Shown here one piece after another: positions 57,060-64,000 of a DNA stretch of 64,000 nucleotides. The first letter of the stretch is position 1. Each line of letters begins with the position of its first letter. Below the pieces are notes generated by a model, which did no database searches, was not told where the DNA came from, and was given only the letters and a program-made list of their open reading frames with translations. Location: the NCBI RefSeq assembly GCF_009769165.1, contig NZ_CP043476.1, forward strand, positions 744,001 through 808,000. Direction: 5' to 3'. Made by a program: the position numbers and the translations under genes. The stretch comes from Xanthomonas hyacinthi (GTDB lineage Bacteria; Pseudomonadota; Gammaproteobacteria; Xanthomonadales; Xanthomonadaceae).

Positions 57060-57124
57060 TCAACCGGGAAATGTTAGCACGCAGGCCAGCGGCGACCGAC
57101 CTGGGCGACCGGTCGCGGCGGCAC

Positions 57125-57619
57125 TCAGGCGCTGAGCAGGCGGTTCCACTCGGCGACGCGGTCGGCCTTGGCCGCCAGCACCGCATCGGCGTCGCCTTCG
57201 ATGGTGATCCCGTTGATCGCATCGCCCTGGGCGACGCTGTCGACCACGTCCAGGCCCTCGGTCACCTTGCCGAACACGGTGTGCTTGCCGTCCAGCCACG
57301 GGGTGGCGGTGTGGGTGATGAAGAACTGGCTGCCGTTGGTGCTGGGACCGGCATTGGCCATCGACAGCACGCCGCGCTCGTGGCGCACGCCGTTGCTGGT
57401 CTCGTCCTCGAAACGGTAGCCCGGGCCGCCGCGGCCGGAGCCTTCCGGGCAGCCGCCCTGGATCATGAAGTCGGCGATCACGCGGTGGAAGCTCAGCCCG
57501 TCGTAGAAGCCGCGCTTGGCCAGGTTCACGAAGTTGGCCACGGTCAGCGGCGCCTTGTCGGGATACAGCTCGATCGTGATCGGGCCGCGGGCGGTGTCGA
57601 AATGGGCGATCAGGGACAT
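57125..57619 (-). CDS. Cyclophilin-type peptidyl-prolyl isomerase
   Basis: A 164-residue cytoplasmic cyclophilin (PpiB-like) that accelerates proline isomerisation. Active-site motifs: FHRVIADFMIQGG, SMANAGPSTNGSQFFIT and WLDGKHTVFGKV. There is no signal peptide. The start MSLIAHFDT has AAGGAA upstream; an earlier start nine codons upstream is less likely. It is divergent from typA. Confidence 0.95.
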   Translation of the reverse strand: MSLIAHFDTARGPITIELYPDKAPLTVANFVNLAKRGFYDGLSFHRVIADFMIQGGCPEGSGRGGPGYRFEDETSNGVRHERGVLSMANAGPSTNGSQFFITHTATPWLDGKHTVFGKVTEGLDVVDSVAQGDAINGITIEGDADAVLAAKADRVAEWNRLLSA

Positions 57620-57818
57620 GGGATTCCTTGGAAACGGGGGCGTCATTTGGGGCGCATAGGATACACGGCGGCCTGTTTCGCCCGCTTCAGGCCCCCGCTC
57701 CCGGGACTGAACGGCCCTGCCGCCGGCCGCCGAATCCTGAACCGGCAGGCGCGCCGGGATGCAGGTATGATAGGCGGCTTACTCTCCTTCCTTTCTGGCG
57801 CCGGTTGGCCCCTTTCGC

Positions 57819-59648
57819 ATGTCCATCGAAAATCTTCGCAATATCGCCATCGTCGCCCACGTCGATCATGGCAAGACCACCCTCGTCGACTGCCTGCTGA
57901 AGCAGTCCGGCACCCTCTCCGAGCGCACGGTGCTGGCCGAGCGCGTGATGGACAGCAACGATCAGGAAAAGGAACGTGGCATCACGATCCTGGCCAAGAA
58001 CACGGCCATCACCTGGCAGGGCAACCGCATCAACATCGTCGACACCCCCGGACACGCCGACTTCGGCGGCGAGGTGGAGCGCGTGCTGTCGATGGTGGAC
58101 TCGGTGCTGATCCTGGTCGATGCGATGGACGGGCCGATGCCGCAGACCCGCTTCGTGACCCAGAAGGCATTCGCGATGGGCTTCAAGCCGATCGTGGTGG
58201 TCAACAAGATCGACCGCCCGGGCGCGCGTCCGGACTGGGTGATCGACCAGGTGTTCGACCTGTTCGACAAGCTCGGCGCGACCAACGAGCAGCTCGACTT
58301 CCCGATCGTCTACGCCTCGGCGCTGCACGGCTACGCGAGCCTGGACGACAGCGCCCGCGAAGGCGACATGACCCCGCTGTACGAAGCGATCATGAAGCAC
58401 GTGGCGCCGCCGCAGGTGGACCCGGACGGTCCGTTCCAGATGCGCATCAGCCAGCTGGACTACAACAACTTCGTCGGCCTGATCGGCATCGGCCGGATCC
58501 AGCGCGGCAAGGTCAAGAAGAACATGCCGGTCAGCATCGTCGACCGCGAAGGCAAGAAGCGCCAGGGCAAGATCCTGCAGGTACTGGGCTTCATGGGCCT
58601 GGAGCGGGTGGAAGTGGAAGAGGCCGAGGCCGGCGACATCGTCGCCATCTCCGGCCTCGCCGACATGAGCATCTCCGACACCATCTGCGCGCTGGACACC
58701 CCGGAAGCGCTGCCGGCGCTGACCGTGGACGAGCCGACCATCTCGATGACCTTCCAGGTCAACAACTCGCCGTTCGCCGGCAGCAAGGAACACAGCGGCG
58801 GCAAGTTCATCACCAGCCGCCAGATCCGCGAGCGCCTGGAGCGCGAGACGCTGCACAACGTCGCGCTGAAGGTCGAGGAAGGCTCCGACCCGGACAAGTT
58901 CCTGGTCTCCGGCCGCGGCGAGCTGCACCTGTCGGTGCTGATCGAGAACATGCGCCGCGAGGGCTTCGAGCTGGCGGTGTCGCGTCCGGAAGTCATCGTC
59001 AAGGAAATCGACGGCAAGCTGATGGAGCCGGTCGAGCAGCTGGTGGTGGACATCGAAGAGCAGCACCAGGGCGGCGTGATGGAGAAGCTGGGCATCCGCA
59101 AGGGCCAGCTGAAGAACATGGAGCCGGACGGCAAGGGCCGCGTGCGCCTGGACTACATGATCCCGGCGCGTGGCCTGATCGGCTTCCAGAACGAGTTCCG
59201 CACCCTGACCCAGGGCTCGGGCCTGCTGTTCCACGTGTTCGACCATTACGGCCCGAAGGAACAGGGCGCCATCGCCAAGCGCCAGAACGGCGTGATGATC
59301 GCCAACGCCGCCGGCGCCACCCCCGCCTACTCGCTGGGGCCGCTAGAAGAGCGCGGCCGCCTGTTCGCCGCTGAAGGCGACAACGTGTACGAAGGCCAGC
59401 TGATCGGGATCCACTCCAAGGACAACGATCTGACCGTCAACGCGATCAAGACCAAGCCGCTGACCAACATGCGCGCGTCGGGCAAGGACGATGCGATCAA
59501 GCTGACCCCGGCGATCAAGTACACGCTGGAACAGGCGCTGGACTTCATCGAGGACGATGAGCTGGTCGAAGTCACCCCGAAGGAAATCCGTCTGCGCAAG
59601 AAGTTCCTGACCGAAAGCGATCGCAAGCGCGCCGGTCGCGGCGGCTGA
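57819..59648 (+). CDS. typA: Ribosome-associated GTPase TypA/BipA
   Basis: A 609-residue translational GTPase that helps 50S assembly and growth under stress. G motifs [24 protein letters not shown] and [10 protein letters not shown] are in the N-terminal third; EF-G-like domains III and V and the BipA C-terminal domain follow (EAIDF-type helix here as [20 protein letters not shown]). The length is typical. ATG at 57819. The downstream DUF2127 gene begins 14 nt later and is probably co-transcribed. Confidence 0.97.
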   Translation: MSIENLRNIAIVAHVDHGKTTLVDCLLKQSGTLSERTVLAERVMDSNDQEKERGITILAKNTAITWQGNRINIVDTPGHADFGGEVERVLSMVDSVLILVDAMDGPMPQTRFVTQKAFAMGFKPIVVVNKIDRPGARPDWVIDQVFDLFDKLGATNEQLDFPIVYASALHGYASLDDSAREGDMTPLYEAIMKHVAPPQVDPDGPFQMRISQLDYNNFVGLIGIGRIQRGKVKKNMPVSIVDREGKKRQGKILQVLGFMGLERVEVEEAEAGDIVAISGLADMSISDTICALDTPEALPALTVDEPTISMTFQVNNSPFAGSKEHSGGKFITSRQIRERLERETLHNVALKVEEGSDPDKFLVSGRGELHLSVLIENMRREGFELAVSRPEVIVKEIDGKLMEPVEQLVVDIEEQHQGGVMEKLGIRKGQLKNMEPDGKGRVRLDYMIPARGLIGFQNEFRTLTQGSGLLFHVFDHYGPKEQGAIAKRQNGVMIANAAGATPAYSLGPLEERGRLFAAEGDNVYEGQLIGIHSKDNDLTVNAIKTKPLTNMRASGKDDAIKLTPAIKYTLEQALDFIEDDELVEVTPKEIRLRKKFLTESDRKRAGRGG

Positions 59649-59661
59649 TCGCCGAGTTCCC

Positions 59662-60144
59662 GTGGCCAGCAAGAAGGCGTACAACCCGGATCCGCATGCG
59701 CATCCAGGCCTGCACCTGATCGCACTGCTGGAGGCCGGCAAAGGCCTGCTGGCGGTGCTCGCGGCCACGGGCCTGGAACTGATGGGCCCGCTGCCGCTGC
59801 GTGCGGCGGTGGGCCGGCTGATCGTGCGCTTCAGCCTGGACCCGGAGCACGGCGCGCTGCCGTCGCTGCTCACCATGATCAATCCCGGCGCGGTGCACCT
59901 GGCCGCCGCCGGCATGCTCGCCTACGGCGTGCTGCACATCGTCGAAGCCTGGGGCCTGTGGCGCGCAAAGGCCTGGGCGTCGATGCTGGGCTGCATTTCC
60001 GCCGCCCTCTACCTGCCGTTCGACATCTACGCGATCGTGCGCCATCCCGGCTGGGCGTCCTGGGCGGTGCTGGCGATCAATCTCGCCGTGGTCGGCATCC
60101 TGGCCCGCGACCTGGTCCGGCGCCGGCGGCGTCCTGCGGTCTGA
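59662..60144 (+). CDS. DUF2127-family membrane protein
   Basis: A 160-residue protein with four hydrophobic segments. It has the family's HPGLHLIALLEAGKGLLAVL start, HLAAAGMLAYGVLHIVEAWGLW in the middle and SAALYLPFDIYAIVRHP near the end. Function is unknown. The GTG start is 14 nt after typA. The C-terminal RRRRR is cytoplasmic. Confidence 0.85.
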   Translation: MASKKAYNPDPHAHPGLHLIALLEAGKGLLAVLAATGLELMGPLPLRAAVGRLIVRFSLDPEHGALPSLLTMINPGAVHLAAAGMLAYGVLHIVEAWGLWRAKAWASMLGCISAALYLPFDIYAIVRHPGWASWAVLAINLAVVGILARDLVRRRRRPAV

Positions 60145-60528
60145 GTGCTTGCGCCCCTTGCGTCCACAGCGGTTTGCCAATCCCCATAGCGCTGCGCTGC
60201 CTCCCGGAGAACGACTCCCCGGGAACCTGCCGATGCGCGTGAGTATCATTGCGTGCCATAAGAAGCGTTTGCACAGGCTTCTTCGCTATTTGAGCACAGA
60301 GGCTCGCGCTGGATTTCCACTCTGAAAGGTAATCGCCTTCACTCTAAGAATCTGGAAAACTGAGGCTAGAGCATTGAAAGTCCATTTTGTGATGCACGCG
60401 TCCTTCGAAACGGATTTTTTAGCTCGGCAGTAGGGGTAAGAAGCGTGAGCGTTACACGTGGATTTCAGCGAAGGCCCGGACTGGAAATGCGGCGGCGTCG
60501 CGGGCTTTCGAAGGCATCGAAAAGAACC
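60145..60528. other. AT-richer gap, no gene supported
   Basis: This stretch is less GC-rich than the surroundings and contains short open frames on both strands without recognisable products. Together with the amidase remnant just downstream it looks like decayed DNA. Confidence 0.5.
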
Positions 60529-60690
60529 GACTCCCCCCGCAAAGACTTGCTGCACGGCATTCCAATTGCGCTGAAGGATTTATCCGACACCACGACACTG
60601 CCAACCTCCTATGGCTCACCGGCAGATGCCGGAAACCGTCATGTCATGGATGCCGCCTGCGTGGCGCTGGCGCTGGCGCTGGCAAAATAG
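60529..60690 (+). pseudogene. Amidase-signature gene remnant
   Basis: About 53 codons match the N-terminal region of amidase-signature enzymes (GatA-like): LLHGIPIALKDLSDTTTLPT followed by YGSPADAGNRHVMDAACVAL. The matching part contains the family's catalytic Lys in ALKDL, but the Gly/Ser-rich signature and the other about 400 residues are missing. The frame ends at TAG after a CTGGCG microsatellite-like repeat. It is a relic of a lost gene. Confidence 0.72.
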
Positions 60691-60831
60691 TTGGCGAAGA
60701 AGCCGCTCCTGAAGGTTTCATCGCATGCAAGCGGATGAGAGAAACATGCCGTAGGCCATGCACCACCGCAACAACGCATGCGCGATACAGACGGCTGCGA
60801 AGACGCGCATACACCACAGCAAAGCACCAGG

Positions 60832-62007
60832 CTATGCCGTGCCGGGCTTCGGCTCGGCCAAATCGGACGCCGCTGTCGCCGCCGGCGCGCCATCCTCGGC
60901 GCCGGGCGAACGCATCGCGGCCGAGTCGAGCGACGCCGCCGGCGCCGGGCGCAACGGCGGCGATGCTTCCGACGCAATCTCCGCACGCATCCGCGGCAAG
61001 GCATACGGATGTTCGCGGGTCAGAAAATCGATCGTCCGTTCGCGCACGATGCAGCGCAGGTCGAACGCATCGCCGGAGTTGCGCGCACTGACCAGCAGGC
61101 GCACCTGGATCGTGCTTTCGCTGGTCTCGGTCACCTGGGTCACGCAGACGCGGCCATCCCACAGCGGCTCGCTCTTGCAGATCCGCTCCAGCTCGGCACG
61201 CAGCTGCGGCAGCGGCGTGCGGTAGTCCAGCCACAGGAACGCGGTGCCGAGCAGATCGGCGCTGCTGCGCGTCCAGTTCTGGAACGGGTTCTCGATGAAC
61301 CAGGTCAACGGCACCACCATGCGCCGCTCGTCCCAGATGCGCACCACCACGTAGGAACTGCCGATCTCCTCGATGCGGCCCCACTCGCCTTCGACGATGA
61401 CCACGTCGTCGAGCCGGATCGGCTGGGTCAAGGCGATCTGCAAGCCCGCGATCAGGTTGCCGAACACCGGCTTGGCGGCGATACCGGCGACCAGGCCGAT
61501 GATGCCGGCCGATGCCAGCAGCGTGGTGCCGATCTGGCGGACCGCCGGGAAGGTCAGCAGCACCACCGAGGTGCCGAGCAGGACGATCGTGCCCATCGCC
61601 ACGCGTGCCAGCACCCGGGTCTGGGTCTGGATGCGGCGCGCGGTCAGATTGTCGGCCACTTCGATCGGATAGCTGCGCAGGATCGCCGCTTCCAGCGCGG
61701 CGGCGCCGCGCACCAGCAGCCAGGTCACGCAGGCGATCATGCCGATGTGCAGCAGATGCTGCAGGTCGGTCAGCGCGCGCTCGTCCAGCGGCGTGGATTC
61801 CAGCGCGAAGCTGAGCATCAGCATCGGCAGCAGGAACGCCATCGGCACGCTGAGCACGCCGACGATACGCGCGCGCCGGTAGTCGCGCCCGCGCATGCGC
61901 TGCGCGATCCGCAGCAGCAGCCACCAGGCGAGGAAACCGAGCACTACCGCAGCGCCGATCGGCAGCGTGTAAACGCGCCACGGGATCCAGTCGAGGTCCG
62001 GGTTCAA
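60832..62007 (-). CDS. MscS-family mechanosensitive channel
   Basis: A 391-residue membrane protein. Four or five membrane segments end in the pore-lining helix TTLLASAGIIGLVAGIAAKP, followed by VFGNLIAGLQIALTQPIRLDD and the beta domain DVVIVEGEWGRIEEIGSSYV, as in MscS relatives. The C-terminal tail is Pro/Ala-rich and acidic. It opens under membrane tension. It starts at TTG with AAGGAG six bases upstream, which decides the unusual start. The gap to the amidase remnant is non-coding. Confidence 0.92.
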   Translation of the reverse strand: MNPDLDWIPWRVYTLPIGAAVVLGFLAWWLLLRIAQRMRGRDYRRARIVGVLSVPMAFLLPMLMLSFALESTPLDERALTDLQHLLHIGMIACVTWLLVRGAAALEAAILRSYPIEVADNLTARRIQTQTRVLARVAMGTIVLLGTSVVLLTFPAVRQIGTTLLASAGIIGLVAGIAAKPVFGNLIAGLQIALTQPIRLDDVVIVEGEWGRIEEIGSSYVVVRIWDERRMVVPLTWFIENPFQNWTRSSADLLGTAFLWLDYRTPLPQLRAELERICKSEPLWDGRVCVTQVTETSESTIQVRLLVSARNSGDAFDLRCIVRERTIDFLTREHPYALPRMRAEIASEASPPLRPAPAASLDSAAMRSPGAEDGAPAATAASDLAEPKPGTA

Positions 62008-62155
62008 GATGCGCTCCTTGAAGGGGGGAGGCGTGGCGGCAGTGTGGCAAAGCAGGCATGAGCGCGATGTCGAGCGGCGCGGTACGCCGGCGCGGCGTCA
62101 TTGCAAGATGCCCGCGACGGCGTGCTAGCGATCGCACCCGGCTGCCTGCGCGGCC

Positions 62156-63553
62156 TCAGTCCGTGGTCAGCGGCACGCTGCGCCCGTTCTGCTTGCGCAC
62201 GATCGCCAGCGCGATCTCCAGCGACTGCTCGTAGTTCAGGCGCGGATCCACGCTGGAACGGTACGCACGCTCCAGGTCGCACTCGGTCAGTTCGCGTGCG
62301 CCGCCGGTGCATTCGGTGACGTCTTCGCCGGTCAGTTCCAGATGCACGCCGCCCAGGCGCGTGCCGGCCGCGGCATGGATGTCGAAAGAGTGCTCCACCT
62401 CGCCCAGCACGTTGTCGTAGCGCCGTGTCTTGTAGCCGTTGCTGGTGCTCTCGGTATTGCCGTGCATCGCATCGCACACCCACAGCACGCGGCGGCCGTC
62501 GCGCTTCACCGCGTCCAGCAGCGGCGGCAGTTTCTGCGCGATCTGCGCCGCGCCCATGCGATGGATGAAGGTCAGCCGGCCCGGTTCGTCCTCGGGGTTG
62601 AGCACGTCGATCAGGCGCAGCAACTGGTCCGGCTGCGCCGACGGCCCGACCTTGACCGCGATCGGATTGCGGATGCCGCGGAAGTACTCCACGTGCGCGC
62701 CGTCCAGCGCTGCGGTGCGCATGCCGATCCACGGATAGTGCGTACTGAGGTTGAACCAGCCCCACTGCCGCGGCACCTCGCGGCTCAGCGCTTCCTCGTA
62801 CGGCAGCAGCAGCGCTTCGTGCGAGGTGTAGAAGTCGATCCGGTTGAGGTTGTACAACTGCGCCCCGGACAGGGTCTCCATGAAGCGCACCGCGTCGCCG
62901 ATCGAGGCGACCATCTTCTGGTAGTCCTCGGCCAGTGGCGAGTAGCCGACCCAGCTCAGGTTCCAGTACTCGGGATGGTGCAGGTCGGCGAAACCGCCGT
63001 CGATCAGCGCGCGCACGAAGTTCATCGTCATCGCCGAACGCGAGTGCGCGGTGATCATGCGCCGCGGATCGGGCGCGCGCGCCTGCACGGTGAACTCCGG
63101 GCCGTTGACCACGTCGCCGCGGTAGCTGGGCAGGATCACGCCGTCGCGGGTCTCGGTGTCGGCCGAGCGCGGCTTGGCATATTGGCCGGCGTAGCGCCCG
63201 ACCCGCACCACCGGCAGGCGCAGTCCGTGCACCAGCACCAGGCTCATCTGCAGCAGCACCTTGAGTCGGTTGGAGATGGTACCCGACTCGCAATCGCTGA
63301 AATTCTCCGCGCAATCGCCGCCCTGCAGCAGGAAACGCTTGCCTTCCTGCGCCTCGGCCAGCTGCTTCTTCAGCGCGAAAATCTCCCACGAGGTGACCAG
63401 CGGCGGCAGCTGGCGCAATTCGTCCAGCGTCGTCTCCAGCGCCTGCGCGTCCGGATACACCGGCATCTGCAGCGCGGGCTTGCCGCGCCAGCTGGCGGGC
63501 GCCCAGGACGGCGGAACGGATTCGGGCGCGACGGCGGGGACGGACAGGTTCAT
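62156..63553 (-). CDS. Class II 3-deoxy-7-phosphoheptulonate synthase (DAHP synthase)
   Basis: A 465-residue plant/Mycobacterium-type DAHP synthase, first enzyme of the shikimate pathway. Motifs: LLQGGDCAENFSDC with the metal Cys, VGRYAGQYAKPRS, GDVVNGPEF, TSHEALLLPYEEAL, KVGPSAQPDQLLRLID and CDAMHGNT. The length fits the class. The start MNLSVPAV has AAGGAGTCC upstream. It is divergent from a TonB receptor. Confidence 0.95.
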   Translation of the reverse strand: MNLSVPAVAPESVPPSWAPASWRGKPALQMPVYPDAQALETTLDELRQLPPLVTSWEIFALKKQLAEAQEGKRFLLQGGDCAENFSDCESGTISNRLKVLLQMSLVLVHGLRLPVVRVGRYAGQYAKPRSADTETRDGVILPSYRGDVVNGPEFTVQARAPDPRRMITAHSRSAMTMNFVRALIDGGFADLHHPEYWNLSWVGYSPLAEDYQKMVASIGDAVRFMETLSGAQLYNLNRIDFYTSHEALLLPYEEALSREVPRQWGWFNLSTHYPWIGMRTAALDGAHVEYFRGIRNPIAVKVGPSAQPDQLLRLIDVLNPEDEPGRLTFIHRMGAAQIAQKLPPLLDAVKRDGRRVLWVCDAMHGNTESTSNGYKTRRYDNVLGEVEHSFDIHAAAGTRLGGVHLELTGEDVTECTGGARELTECDLERAYRSSVDPRLNYEQSLEIALAIVRKQNGRSVPLTTD

Positions 63554-63719
63554 GAAAGGACTCCTTGGCAGCCTGCGATGTTGGCAGAGCCAGGCCGCGA
63601 CGCAAAGCGCCGTGTCGCGTGGTGGCCAAACCGTGGCCATCGCGCGCCGGGACATGAACGGAAGGCAAAGCGCGCATGCCAGGCATGACTTCCGGCCTAC
63701 GCTAATGTTGCCGCGAAAG

Positions 63720-63739
63720 TAGAATGTTATGACATAACA
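63720..63739. promoter_or_regulatory. Palindrome TGTTATG-A-CATAACA, Zur-like operator over a -10
   Basis: A perfect 15-bp palindrome (63725-63739) abuts TAGAAT (63720-63725), a likely -10 for the receptor at 63781. It resembles the gammaproteobacterial Zur box core (GTTATA-ATATAAC type). A zinc-repressed receptor is a hypothesis. Confidence 0.5.
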
Positions 63740-63780
63740 AATCCACTCCCTTTTTTTTTATTCCAGGTCTCGCCCACGCC

Positions 63781-64000
63781 ATGACACCTCGCCCCCTCTC
63801 CGCCGCCATCGCCCTTGTCCTGCTGGCCGCCCCTGGCCTCGCGCTCGCCGCCGATACCGACCCCGAGCGCACCACCGACCTGGACGCGGTCACCGTCACC
63901 GCCAAGCTGGAAGCCGCGCGCAACGCGCTGTCGCCGGATATCGGCAGCAGCCAATACGCGATCACCGCCGCGGACATCGAACGGCTACCGCTGGGCGCCT
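63781..64000 (+). CDS. TonB-dependent receptor, N-terminal part (runs off the right edge)
   Basis: About 73 codons. The signal peptide (LSAAIALVLLAAPGLALAA) is followed by DLDAVTVTAKLEAARNALSP, a TonB-box/plug start, and the beginning of the plug (QYAITAADIERLPLGA). The rest is outside the window. The palindrome upstream hints at metal-dependent control. Confidence 0.82.
   Translation, partial: MTPRPLSAAIALVLLAAPGLALAADTDPERTTDLDAVTVTAKLEAARNALSPDIGSSQYAITAADIERLPLGA

Noticed and set aside
60286..60555. An 89-codon minus-strand frame (MQQVFAGGVGSF...)
   Set aside because: No ribosome site, no recognisable domain, and it lies in decayed DNA overlapping the amidase remnant.

Overview
The window reads as chromosomal DNA of a plant-associated Xanthomonas. 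The gene set is typical of the genus: a metX-metB-hom operon behind a SAM-I riboswitch, pqqABCDE, class II DAHP synthase, TonB-dependent receptors, mrcB, relA and typA. A gene with a perfect plant-inducible-promoter (PIP) box implies a HrpX-controlled type III secretion system elsewhere in the genome. DNA is very GC-rich, so most reading frames stay open by chance; only about fifty are genes. The species cannot be fixed from this window.

Layout. 1-3 kb: methionine/threonine branch operon (minus strand). 3-12 kb: M23 peptidase, prfC, a hemolysin-III-type membrane protein, AsmA-like protein, CBS protein, glycosyltransferase, mtgA and hslO. 12-17 kb: two exported proteins around a large TonB-dependent receptor, the last one AT-rich and orphan-like. 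17-25.3 kb: tetR facing a hydrolase-fadE pair across two palindromic operators, then a DUF1304 protein, an NTP/NDP-exchanger-like transporter and a GMC oxidoreductase. 25.6-36.8 kb: serine hydrolase, lipoprotein plus mrcB, two-domain glycosyltransferase, TPR-like protein and relA. 37-38.1 kb: candidate type III effector. 38.4-41.6 kb: pqqABCDE, with a 26-residue pqqA. 41.7-45.6 kb: a LytS/LytTR/acyltransferase cassette bracketed by a decayed partial copy and the intact copy of the same small exported-protein gene. 45.6-47.4 kb: a ClC chloride channel broken by a 7-bp tandem duplication. 47.6-51.8 kb: hrpA helicase with an intergenic-type repeat inserted in frame. 51.9-64 kb: dps, S9 peptidase, mdh, glutaredoxin, PPIase, typA, DUF2127 protein, an amidase remnant, MscS channel, class II DAHP synthase and the start of a TonB receptor under a Zur-like palindrome.

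Most of the window is core metabolism and envelope biology. The accessory or unusual parts are the effector locus, the flanked two-component/acyltransferase cassette, the AT-rich exported protein, the amidase remnant and the mobile palindromic repeats. One repeat has entered hrpA coding sequence without breaking it. I did not find a phage, an insertion sequence, a CRISPR array, or tRNA or rRNA genes.
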